Below are positions 50,249-61,010 of a DNA stretch of 64,000 nucleotides, one piece after another (the stretch's first letter is position 1; the number at the start of each line of letters is the position of its first letter). The stretch lies in NCBI GenBank assembly GCA_963782185.1, contig CAWAJB010000013.1, forward strand, positions 310,001 through 374,000, given 5' to 3'. The notes beneath the pieces were generated by a model. It did not search any database and was not told the DNA's origin. It was given only the letters and a program-made list of their open reading frames with translations. The position numbers were made by a program, and so were the translations under genes. This DNA is from RYN-230 sp963782185. GTDB taxonomy: Bacteria > Actinomycetota > Actinomycetes > Streptosporangiales > Streptosporangiaceae.

Positions 50249-52662
50249 ACGTACTCGCGCCTTACCAGGGCGCGCCAGGACAGCCAGCCCGGCGCGATGG
50301 GCAGCCAGTAGGTGGCCAGTCGGTACAGCAGCACGGCGGAGAGGGCGGGTCCGGCGTGCATGCCGACACCGGTCAGGCCCGCGACCAGGGCCGCCTCGAT
50401 GGCACCCAGCCCGCCCGGTGAGGGGGCGGCCGCCGCGATCGCCGCAGCCGCCAGGTACACGGCGCCGATGAGGATGACGCCCGGCCCGCCGCCAAACGCC
50501 TGGACGGAGGCGGCGAGCGCGCCGATGTAGGCCAGTGTGATCAGTACCGACCCGCCGAACAGCATGATCATTTTGCCCGGGTTCTGCGCTACCCGCTTGA
50601 GGCTGGCGGCGGCCGACTCCAGCCCAGGGATCAGTTTGCCCACGGCGAACCGGCGCCCCGGGCGGGTCGCCAGCACGATCCCGACGATCGCCATGACGAC
50701 GGCGAGGATCAGCAGCAGCTTGCTGGTCGAGGGCAGCTTGAACGCTTTGGCCAGTCCGCGGCCGGCCCAGGTGAAGAAGACCACGATCAACACCAGGTGC
50801 ACGATGGCGCCCACGAGGCTGTTCACTCCGACGGCGGCGACGCCTGAGCTGGTGTCCACCCCGGATTTCTGCAGGTACCGGGCGTTCAGTGCCATGCCGC
50901 CGACGTTGGCCGGGGAGACGCGGTTGACAAACGATGAGGCGGCCTGGGCCAGCACGGTCGGCCAGAACCGGATCCGTGGCAGCACCGCGCCCATCAGCGC
51001 GACAGCGCTGGCCAGGTAGGTCACGGCCGACAAGGCGATGATCAGGGGCAGCCATGCCCAGTCGGCCGATTGGATAGCATGCCAGCTGCTTGGCACGTGT
51101 GCCAGCTGAGGGAGCAGGTAGTAGAACGCGCCCGCGGCGGCGGCGATGGCCAGCAGTGTTCGTGGGCGGACGCGCTGGATGCGGGCCAGTTCCTGGTCTT
51201 CCCGGCCGCTGACAGCGGCCGCAGCCGCCCGGGTCTGGGTCAGCAGGCCGTCATGACGGGCGATCGCGCGCCGGGTGCCAGCGGAAAGAGCAAGTGGCTG
51301 CAGCAACGGCACCGCCGCCGCGATGCTGCCCGGGCCGATGACCGTGGCGGCGCTGCCGACCGCTTTGCCGGCCCCGGTCAGGGCAGCCAGCGAGGCCAGC
51401 AGCTCGGCCACGTCGAGCGCCATCTGGCGCCGGGTGGCACCCAGTTCGGAGAAACTGAAGTCGACGATCCATGGTCGGCCCGTATCGCCTACCACGATGT
51501 TGGCCGCCCGCAGCGAGCGGTGCGCGATCCTCGCCCGGTGCAGCCCATCCACCTGTTGCCACAGTTCCCGGAGCATCGTTTCGCTGATGCCTGGCCCGGG
51601 GATCTGGTCGAGGGAACTGCCGTCCACGCGTTCCATCACCAGGAGCGCGGACCCATCCGCGGTCTTGATCACCTGGCGGACGGCGGGCACCCTCACCCCC
51701 GCCCGCTCGGCCATGACCGCGGCGAGCGCCTGGTGCTCGACAGCCTGGATGAGCGAGGCGGCGGGACGGGTATCGCCGACCTCGCGTAGCCGGATGAATC
51801 GGTAGCCCCGGTACAGCAGGTCGGCGTCCCGCTGATCTGATCCGAGGACCTTGATGAACAACGGCTCCCCGTCCCCGGCGACCGCGGTGAAAGGCCGCGA
51901 GCCCTTCGCCTCCACCGGAGCCGGCTCGACGTGGGCGAGCGGCAGGCCCGCCGAGGCAAGTGCCGCCGCGATCTCGCCGGGGCCGATGCGCCGGTCAGGC
52001 ACACCGAACAGGACGAGCCCACTGGCGCCGATCGTAACGCCGGCGGCCAATGCCACGACGACTTCCACCGGCGAGGCCGTCCCGGTGATCAGCCGCACAC
52101 CGGCGGCCAGCCACAGCCCGGCCCAGGCGGTGCGCCGCCACGGACGGCTGAGCCACGGCGCGGCCGCGACCGTGCCGGCCACGGCCGCGGCCAGGACCGC
52201 CGGGCCCGCCAGCGACGCGCCGGAAAGCCACGACCATTGGCCGGCACCGGCCGCCAGAGCACGGGGACGCGCCCCGCCTGCGAGCAGGATCATCCCGGCC
52301 AGCACCGCGCCCGCCAAGACGGCGACGCCCGCCAGGCTGCCCAGCAGCCGGAATCGGCGGTAGCGCAACGTGACGATCACCGCAGCAACGGCCGCGGTGG
52401 CGAAGAGCACTTGCACGAGCCCGGCCAGCACCCGGCCCGCCACGGTGGAAGGCGTGACAGCAGTCACGGCAGCAGAGCTGGCCCCCGCATAGGTGGCATG
52501 GGCGGCGACGGTCACCGCCAGCGCTCCGGCGAGTACAAGCCCTGCGATGATCAAGCGGATCATGTCGCCTGGATGCCGGTAGCGTCCAGGTGGCAGAAGC
52601 CGGGCTCTGCGCTTCGCGGCCACAGCGGGTGCTTCGACGTGAGTTTCAGGCGAGTTCGTCAC
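50245..52662 (-). CDS. Pseudokinase / LPG-synthase-TM (flippase-like) membrane protein
   Basis: The 805-residue protein has an N-terminal TM region (about 35-225), a kinase-like domain (about 228-450) and a C-terminal UPF0104/LPG-synthase-TM domain (about 490-800; ASSFVNRVSPANVGGMALNA, AAPSPGGLGAIEAALVAGLT). In the kinase-like part the lysine (EPLFIKVLG) and Glu (EHQAL) are present. The catalytic loop is HRSLRAANIVV (Asp replaced by Ser) and D-F-G is DFS, so catalysis is doubtful. LPG-synthase-TM domains move or modify lipids across the membrane. It is the first cistron of the operon; the ATG is at 52662. Confidence 0.83.
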   Translation of the reverse strand: MTNSPETHVEAPAVAAKRRARLLPPGRYRHPGDMIRLIIAGLVLAGALAVTVAAHATYAGASSAAVTAVTPSTVAGRVLAGLVQVLFATAAVAAVIVTLRYRRFRLLGSLAGVAVLAGAVLAGMILLAGGARPRALAAGAGQWSWLSGASLAGPAVLAAAVAGTVAAAPWLSRPWRRTAWAGLWLAAGVRLITGTASPVEVVVALAAGVTIGASGLVLFGVPDRRIGPGEIAAALASAGLPLAHVEPAPVEAKGSRPFTAVAGDGEPLFIKVLGSDQRDADLLYRGYRFIRLREVGDTRPAASLIQAVEHQALAAVMAERAGVRVPAVRQVIKTADGSALLVMERVDGSSLDQIPGPGISETMLRELWQQVDGLHRARIAHRSLRAANIVVGDTGRPWIVDFSFSELGATRRQMALDVAELLASLAALTGAGKAVGSAATVIGPGSIAAAVPLLQPLALSAGTRRAIARHDGLLTQTRAAAAAVSGREDQELARIQRVRPRTLLAIAAAAGAFYYLLPQLAHVPSSWHAIQSADWAWLPLIIALSAVTYLASAVALMGAVLPRIRFWPTVLAQAASSFVNRVSPANVGGMALNARYLQKSGVDTSSGVAAVGVNSLVGAIVHLVLIVVFFTWAGRGLAKAFKLPSTSKLLLILAVVMAIVGIVLATRPGRRFAVGKLIPGLESAAASLKRVAQNPGKMIMLFGGSVLITLAYIGALAASVQAFGGGPGVILIGAVYLAAAAIAAAAPSPGGLGAIEAALVAGLTGVGMHAGPALSAVLLYRLATYWLPIAPGWLSWRALVRREYV

Positions 52663-52900
52663 AATTCCCCCGCAGTCTTACAGTCAGGATGACACGCAGC
52701 GAGCCGGGTGGCGAGGACAGTGCAGGCACGCGAGGCAGAACAGAGCGACCGGTGCGGACAGCTGGAGGCGGGTTGCGGGCGACATCGTCCATGATCTCGC
52801 GCGAACCGCCACAGCCAGCATCACGCCGGGCCAGCCAATGGGCGGGCGGGCGCAGTATTCTGCCCGGAGCAGGTGCACCTGCTTTGCAGGTGTGGTGGCG

Positions 52901-53650
52901 ATGACGACAGATGCAGCCGGAGAGCCGGCCCCGTCGGCAGGCGCGGGCAAGGTCGGCTGGGCGCGGAAGCTGGGCAGATGGCTGACCCGGTGGTGGTTCC
53001 ATGCCCCCGATGGCAGGACCTACCAGCGCAGATGGGCCGACGCACTTGTGGTCGGCGCCGGGCTCGGCGTGGTGGTCGTGTGCGGGGTGCTGGTAGCGAA
53101 CCGGCTGGTCGTGGGCACAGATGTGGCCGTGTTCCGCCGGATCAATCACTGGCCAGGGGGGCTGTATCCGCCGATGTGGACAGTCCAGTTGTCGGGAGTG
53201 ATCGGAGCGCTACCCCTGGTGGCCGCCGCGGCCGCGCTCTTGAGGAGGCTGCGCCTAGCCGCTGCCCTGGCGGTAGCGGCGCTGCTGAAGGTATCGCTGG
53301 AGTCGGTGGCCAAGACGTTCGTGCAGCGTGGCCGGCCCGCGGAGACGGTACCGGGCGTGATCTTGCGTGGCAAGGCCGCTGCCCACGGGCTGAGCTTTCC
53401 CTCAGGTCACGCCATGGTGATCTTTGCGATCGCCGCTCTGGTGGCCCCCTACTTCAAAGGCTGGTGGAAGGTACTGCCCTGGGCCCTGGCCGCCGCAGTC
53501 TGCCTGTCGCGTGTGTACCTCGGGGCGCACTTTCCCTTGGACGTCGCCGCCGGAGCGGGCCTGGGCATGGTTATCGGGGGCGTGCTGAACCTTGCCTTCG
53601 GCGTGCCCAGCGCCAGCTCCGGCACTGCCCGCGCGAACGGATTACGGTGA
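52901..53650 (+). CDS. PAP2 superfamily phosphatase
   Basis: The 249-residue protein carries intact catalytic motifs: KTFVQRGRP, LSFPSGHAMVIFA and LSRVYLGAHFPLDVAAG. An N-terminal cytosolic region of about 45 residues precedes six helices. It is transcribed divergently from the envelope operon, whose first ATG is 238 bases away. The start ATG at 52901 was chosen because the upstream extension is Cys/Arg-rich noise. Substrate is likely a lipid phosphate such as an undecaprenyl pyrophosphate (inference). Confidence 0.85.
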   Translation: MTTDAAGEPAPSAGAGKVGWARKLGRWLTRWWFHAPDGRTYQRRWADALVVGAGLGVVVVCGVLVANRLVVGTDVAVFRRINHWPGGLYPPMWTVQLSGVIGALPLVAAAAALLRRLRLAAALAVAALLKVSLESVAKTFVQRGRPAETVPGVILRGKAAAHGLSFPSGHAMVIFAIAALVAPYFKGWWKVLPWALAAAVCLSRVYLGAHFPLDVAAGAGLGMVIGGVLNLAFGVPSASSGTARANGLR

Positions 53651-53876
53651 GTTCGCGTGCGCGGTTCGTCGAGACCCCGTGGATGCTGCTTTTTTGTCAA
53701 TATGCACGGACCCGCACTTTCTGCAATCCGGTGTCCCTGACCAGCACGGGCACTGCGGTGCCCGGTCTGTGGCGTCTGGCCGCCGCAATATTCTTGAAAA
53801 CGGCTATTCCAGTGCGCGCGAGGCGGGCGATCGACCCTTGTACGGGGCTGAAGAAGCTTGGCGTGGAGCTCAACCC

Positions 53877-54575
53877 ATGACGCGACTCACCGGTGCCCGC
53901 GATCCTCAGCGGTCCACCATGCCAGCACCGCCGCAGCGGGCCAGGCAGACCCGAAAGCGCTCTCCCATGCGCTGGCTGGCCGATCCCCGGGTCAGACTCG
54001 GCCTGGGCACGGCAGCGGTACTGGTCACCGCACTGTCGGCGCGCCGAAACCGGGTGGGACACGGCGAGGCCCAGGCGTTCCGGGCGGTCAACGGCCTGCC
54101 CGACTCGCTCTACGGTCCCATCTGGGTCATCATGCAGCTGGGCACGCTCGGCGCCACGCCCGCGGCAGCCGGCGCAGCGCTGCTGGCTCACGACCGCGCG
54201 CTGGCGGGCCGCCTGCTCGCGAGCGGCACGGGCACCTGGGCCCTGTCCAAGCTGGTCAAACAGGCGGTGCGCCGACCCCGGCCAGCGGCACTGGTCAGCG
54301 GCACCCACACCCGCGGCCACGATGCTTCCGGGCTCGGGTACCTGTCCGGGCACGCGGGCGTGGCGGTCGCCCTGGCCGCGGCTGCCTTCCCACGACTGAG
54401 CCCGTCCGGGCGCGCCGTCGTTGCCGCCGTCGCGCCGATCGTCGGCCTCTCCCGCATTTACGTGGGCGCCCACCTCCCGCTCGACGTTGCGGGCGGGGCC
54501 GCACTCGGCCTCGCCGTCGATGCTTCCGTGGCCCAGGTCCGGCATCTGAACGGCATAAGGATCAGCTTGCCGTAA
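53877..54575 (+). CDS. PAP2 superfamily phosphatase with altered motif 2
   Basis: The 232-residue protein has KQAVRRPRP (K-x6-R-P) and GLSRIYVGAHLPLDVAGG (motif 3) intact. Motif 2 reads GYLSGHAGVAVAL, with Leu replacing the usual Pro of P-S-G-H; the catalytic His is retained. GGAG lies eight bases before the ATG at 53877. It follows the other plus-strand PAP2 gene after 226 bases in which I see no gene. Function is probably similar, but the substitution may affect specificity. Confidence 0.8.
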   Translation: MTRLTGARDPQRSTMPAPPQRARQTRKRSPMRWLADPRVRLGLGTAAVLVTALSARRNRVGHGEAQAFRAVNGLPDSLYGPIWVIMQLGTLGATPAAAGAALLAHDRALAGRLLASGTGTWALSKLVKQAVRRPRPAALVSGTHTRGHDASGLGYLSGHAGVAVALAAAAFPRLSPSGRAVVAAVAPIVGLSRIYVGAHLPLDVAGGAALGLAVDASVAQVRHLNGIRISLP

Positions 54576-54819
54576 GGTGCCTCACGCACATCCCGTGACG
54601 CCGACTCGAAGGGCCCAGGGTAAGCGGCATGGACGGCGGTATGAGCCGTAGACAGGCAGGGAGATTGGAGGCAGGCCATGGCTGACCCGCAGGTGCTGAT
54701 CAGACAGAGCGCCCTGCCGGAGGTGCACCCCCGGTGACCGCGGACTCTGGCCCGCTTCACTACTCTCTGTTAGCGTTTACGGTGTACTCGGGGTTTTGGG
54801 TGCACTCGGGGGAGGTGCC

Positions 54820-55509
54820 ATGGCCAGACGAGTTGTGCTGTTCGTGCTCGGGGGCGTGCTGCTGGTGATCGGCGTGCTGGCCGCGATCGCTGGCGGCGCG
54901 CTGATGGCATTGTTCGGGTCGAATAACACCTTGAGCTCGGGCGTGCAGCACATGTTGACGCCGACCCGCGCCCTGGTATCACCGGCCAGCTCGATCCAGG
55001 GCGCATCCGGCGCGCAGACCGTCGTTGGTAGCGTCCGGCTGCGTATCACGGCCACGCCGGCCGGGGCTGGGCACCGCCTCTTCCTGGGCATCGCCCCGGC
55101 CAGCGCGGTGGACCGCTATCTCAGCGGGGTCAGCCACGACATAGCAACCGACGTGTCCGTCACGCCGTTTCACCTGACCCTGGCCCGCCACGGCGGCACC
55201 GCCACACCACCGCCGCCCGGATCGCAGTCGTTCTGGGTGGCCAAGGCGAGCGGAAACCACCCGGCCCTGACGTGGACGGTTACCTCCGGGTCTTACCGGG
55301 TGGTCGCGATGAACACCGACGCTGCCGCCCCGGTGGCCTTCGCCGGAGGGCTGGATCTGACCATCCCGCACTCGTTCGGGATCGGTATCGGCCTGCTCAT
55401 CGGCGGCATAGTGCTCATCCTGATAGCGATCGCGCTGATCGTGCTCGGTGCCCGGGCCCGCCCACGACCGCAGTCCCGGCCCGTTCCCGACCAGGCAGCC
55501 GGGCCTTAA
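54820..55509 (+). CDS. Two-TM protein with large extracytoplasmic domain
   Basis: The 229 residues start MARRVVLFVLGGVLLVIGVL (TM1, about 5-27). A Thr/Ser/Pro-containing outside domain follows (about 45-185, including VRLRITATPAGAGHRLFLGI and SGSYRVVAMNTDAAAPVAFA). TM2 GIGLLIGGIVLILIAIALIV (about 193-213) precedes a short basic tail. GGGGGAGG precedes the ATG. No family is recognised. The position beside the PAP2 genes suggests an envelope role. Imperfect direct repeats, GGTGTACTCGGGG and GGGTGCACTCGGGG, lie just upstream at 54780-54810. Confidence 0.7.
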   Translation: MARRVVLFVLGGVLLVIGVLAAIAGGALMALFGSNNTLSSGVQHMLTPTRALVSPASSIQGASGAQTVVGSVRLRITATPAGAGHRLFLGIAPASAVDRYLSGVSHDIATDVSVTPFHLTLARHGGTATPPPPGSQSFWVAKASGNHPALTWTVTSGSYRVVAMNTDAAAPVAFAGGLDLTIPHSFGIGIGLLIGGIVLILIAIALIVLGARARPRPQSRPVPDQAAGP

Positions 55510-55640
55510 GTCAGACCCGGATACGCCGCGCGCAGGAGCCGGACATCGGCAGCGGGACTCACAAAACCGTCCGCCTGGCGCCGGAGTTGCGATGCCGGGA
55601 GCCAGTCACATCATCGGCAACCTGCCCGCCCGCCACCGGG

Positions 55641-55740
55641 CCGTGGACTCCGCGACTTCCTCGGCGACATCGACCGCCAAACCGAGCCGGGCCTGGCGAT
55701 CCACGTCATCTGCGACAACCTATTCCATTCTCACCAGGCT
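55641..55740 (+). pseudogene. IS630-type transposase scrap
   Basis: The frame reads GLRDFLGDIDRQTEPGLAIH VICDNLFHSH, the second-Asp strand of IS630/Tc1-like transposases (F-L-x-x-I-D-R-x-x-x-x-x-L-x-I-H-V-I-x-D-N). It joins directly to a VapC-like fragment, whose 5' end it replaces. Confidence 0.6.
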
Positions 55741-55983
55741 GCCTGGCGACGCGCGACTAACGCCCGCCGACGCCGCCCGGCTGCTGAATGCCGCCTCCCG
55801 TCCCCGCTGTGCTGAGCAGCTCGCGCACCCGTAGGCTGCCGGACACGCTGAGCCGCCTGGGCATCGCGGGCGGCGCCGTTTATGACGCGCTGGTGGCGCT
55901 GGCCGCCAAGGAGCACGGGGCAGCCCCCGCGACCCGGGACGCGCGGGCACGCGGCACCTATGACGCGTCGGCGTCGCGGTGAT
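55722..55983 (+). pseudogene. VapC-type PIN domain, 5'-truncated and frameshifted
   Basis: YSILTRLPGDARLTPADAAR LL lies in one frame, and LPDTLSRLGIAGGAVYDALV followed by ALAAKEHGAAPATRDARARG TYDA in another. Together they form the second half of a PIN-domain toxin (G-G-A-V-Y-D-A-L-V with the central Asp, then A-T-R-D with the last). The first catalytic Asp is lost to the IS630 scrap, so it is inactive. Confidence 0.7.
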
Positions 55984-55988
55984 CGTCG

Positions 55989-58733
<2,745 letters not shown>

Positions 58734-59062
58734 GGGACACCCCCTTCCCGGCGAGTTACGACCGAGACGACCCGAACCCCCGCCACCGGCCAGCAGCCCC
58801 CCGCTGAGCGACGGGTGCAGGTAGCGGGCCACCGATCCTCAAAGAAGCCGGCGGAATACACCCGTCCATTCTGCCGCTCGGCCCCTGGATCGGCCAGGTT
58901 CGATACTTGCAGCCTGCGATACGCGTCAGGTGGTCCGTAGACACTTGCTGACGGCTAGCTAGCCCACCGAGATGGCAACGGAAGAAGCATGACGCGCTCC
59001 GCCTGCACGATCCCCGACCTGCACCTATGACCAGCAGCGACCTCTATACAACTCGTTGGCAC

Positions 59063-59258
59063 CAGCCGTGCCCGAGATGAAACCTGCATCCCTGGCCACC
59101 GGTGCGTGCTGCCTGGCGCACCGCCGATCCGCCTGAGCAGGTCTCAGAAGCTAGGCGCTCGGCACTCCCCCACCCCTGGCCAGGCAGTCCGGCAACCGTC
59201 AACTTGGCCGGCTCAACGGAGAGCCCGCCGGGCATATCCCCGGGCCGCACAGCAACTT
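59063..59258 (+). repeat. Dispersed about 200-bp repeat, copy 2
   Basis: Second direct copy of the repeat at 46039-46252, 13 kb away, lacking a 17-base stretch after CCGAGATG. It occupies the otherwise gene-free gap between the P-type ATPase and the HxlR regulator. The hairpin and small palindrome are conserved. Confidence 0.85.
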
Positions 59259-59513
59259 CCGCTTCCGCATGAAAGTAGTGCGTTTGCGCACGTACATGAT
59301 GATGCCAGGCAGCGGACATCTATGCGAAGTTTCATGATCGCCGATGAATCTGGCACCGGGCTGCATTACCCTCCGGGGGCTGAACCGGAAATATCAGCCC
59401 GCCTGCCGACTCGGTGCGGCTGGGAATGGTGTTTTCCCGGGAGGTCGCCTGCGCACAGAACATGCGGTTCTGAGGGTGTGCCGTACGGGACCGCCGGTCC
59501 CGCAGTTCTGGCC

Positions 59514-60170
59514 TTAGACGGGCGGCACGATGGTGGCCACGGTGCGGATCAGCTGCCGGAATCGCCGGACGGGCTCGGTGTCGCCGGTGATGTCGAGGTC
59601 GAGGTCGGGGCGGGCGAAGATGAAGGCGGCCAGGGCCTGGGTGGTCGCGGTGATCGTGACGTCGGCCCGCGCGGGCGGGGCCCCGGCGGTGAGGGACCAC
59701 TGGCGGCCGTCGCTTTCGACCAGGTAGTCGGCGCCGTCGAGCCGGAAGTGCCAGCGGGCTGGCTCGTGGTCGTCGGCGGTGCGGTCGATGGCCTGGGTGA
59801 CGGTGCGGAGCAGGTGCTCGGCGTGCAGCGGCTCGCCGGCCCGGGGCAAGCGCCATTCGTGCCGCAGCCCCCACCAGCTGAGCGCGTCGATGACGGGCTC
59901 GAGATTGGCTCCGGCCGGTGTCAGGCGGTAGAAGACCTCCCGTCGGCCCGGCTCGCGGTCGGCGGCCACGATCCCGGCGTCCTCAAGCTCGCGCAGGCGC
60001 TGGCTGAGCGTCTTGGGGGTGATCCCGCCGAGGCGGTCCATCAGGTCGGTGAACCGCTTGGCGCCGGTGAGCAGGTCGCGGATCACCAGCAGGCTCCACC
60101 TGTCGCCGACCCGTTCCAGGGCGCGCGCGACCAGGCAGAAGTGGTCGTAGGTACGAACGTTCCGAGTCAT
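59514..60170 (-). CDS. HxlR family transcriptional regulator with SCP2-like C-terminal domain
   Basis: The 218 residues have an HxlR winged helix at about 5-105 (ALERVGDRWSLLVIRDLLTG, LGGITPKTLSQRLRELEDAG, REVFYRLTPAG). A C-terminal SCP2-like ligand-binding domain spans about 120-215 (DGADYLVESDGRQWSLTAG, ITATTQALAAFIFARPDLDL DITGD). It is divergent from the membrane-protein/MFS operon, with a 73-base AT-rich dyad region between them. It likely represses that operon and itself until a hydrophobic ligand binds (inference). Confidence 0.9.
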   Translation of the reverse strand: MTRNVRTYDHFCLVARALERVGDRWSLLVIRDLLTGAKRFTDLMDRLGGITPKTLSQRLRELEDAGIVAADREPGRREVFYRLTPAGANLEPVIDALSWWGLRHEWRLPRAGEPLHAEHLLRTVTQAIDRTADDHEPARWHFRLDGADYLVESDGRQWSLTAGAPPARADVTITATTQALAAFIFARPDLDLDITGDTEPVRRFRQLIRTVATIVPPV

Positions 60171-60182
60171 GTCCTCATAATA

Positions 60183-60232
60183 CTAGTTGACAGATACTAT
60201 CTACAAGATACTAGTCTGTAGATATCAACTAG
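60183..60232. promoter_or_regulatory. Nested inverted-repeat operator between hxlR-like gene and MFS operon
   Basis: Two perfect 8-base dyads are nested: CTAGTTGA (60183-60190) with TCAACTAG (60225-60232), and TATCTACA (60198-60205) with TGTAGATA (60217-60224). GATACTA also recurs as a direct repeat. The region is AT-rich in high-GC DNA and spans both promoters, as expected for an HxlR operator. Confidence 0.75.
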
Positions 60233-60243
60233 AGGAGGACGTC

Positions 60244-60999
60244 ATGTACGACCCACCCGCCTATCTATGGGCGCTCACCATCGCCGGAGTCATTGCGATC
60301 CTTGCTGTGACCTGCGTCGTGCTGTACGGCGGCGCGGTGCGGGCCGGCCTGGGCCGAAGGCGCGCGGCGCTGCTCGCCGGGGGCGCGGCCGTCGTGCTCG
60401 GCGGCTGGTTCACCGCCAGCGCGGTGATCGCGGGTCACGGCTGGTATCACACGCGGCTCGGCCACGGGGTACCGTGGATGCCGGTCGCGGTGGCCGGCTT
60501 CTTCGGCACGCTGCTGGCCCTGCGCCGGATCCCGGTGGTGGCGCGCGCCCTGACCGCGCCGGGCATGGTGCGCCGTCTGGAGCTGCCGCACTCGTTCCGG
60601 GTGGCGGACGGTGTGGCCTTCCTGCTCATAATGGCCCTCGGCCATCTGCCCCCGCTGTTCGCCCTGCCCGCGGGCCTGGGTGACATCGCCACCGGTATCG
60701 CCGCGCCGCTGGTCGCGCTCAGGCTCGCGCGGGGCACGGGCCGCCGCGCCGCCTTGTGGCTCAACGCGTTCGGCATGACCGACCTGGTCGTGGCCCTGAC
60801 CCTTGGCGCCGTCACCGCATACCAGCTGATCCACGTCACCCCGTCCGGCACGCCGATCAGCGAGCTCCCGCTGGCGCTGGTCCCGACCGTCGGCGTGCCG
60901 CTGCTGTTCGCCGTGCACATCACGTCCGTGCGCGCGCTGGCCAGGGCGCCGCGGACACTGCTGCCGGCCACCGCCCCGCTCGCTGCCGCCGCGGAATAG
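60244..60999 (+). CDS. Polytopic membrane protein in the HxlR-controlled operon
   Basis: The 251 residues start MYDPPAYLWALTIAGVIAIL and have about seven hydrophobic helices (for example LLAGGAAVVLGGWFTASAVI, VADGVAFLLIMALGHLPPLF). There is no catalytic motif. GAGGAGG precedes the ATG at 60244; the upstream in-frame start lies inside the operator and is unlikely. The MFS gene begins 11 bases after its stop, so they are co-transcribed. It may assist or modify exporter function (inference). Confidence 0.75.
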   Translation: MYDPPAYLWALTIAGVIAILAVTCVVLYGGAVRAGLGRRRAALLAGGAAVVLGGWFTASAVIAGHGWYHTRLGHGVPWMPVAVAGFFGTLLALRRIPVVARALTAPGMVRRLELPHSFRVADGVAFLLIMALGHLPPLFALPAGLGDIATGIAAPLVALRLARGTGRRAALWLNAFGMTDLVVALTLGAVTAYQLIHVTPSGTPISELPLALVPTVGVPLLFAVHITSVRALARAPRTLLPATAPLAAAAE

Positions 61000-61010
61000 A
61001 GGAGAAGAGA

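Noticed and set aside
49298..51055. 585-codon minus-strand frame as a long single protein
   Set aside because: Only the part from the ATG at 50248 is the lipoprotein. The upstream half overlaps the flippase/pseudokinase gene and is low-complexity.
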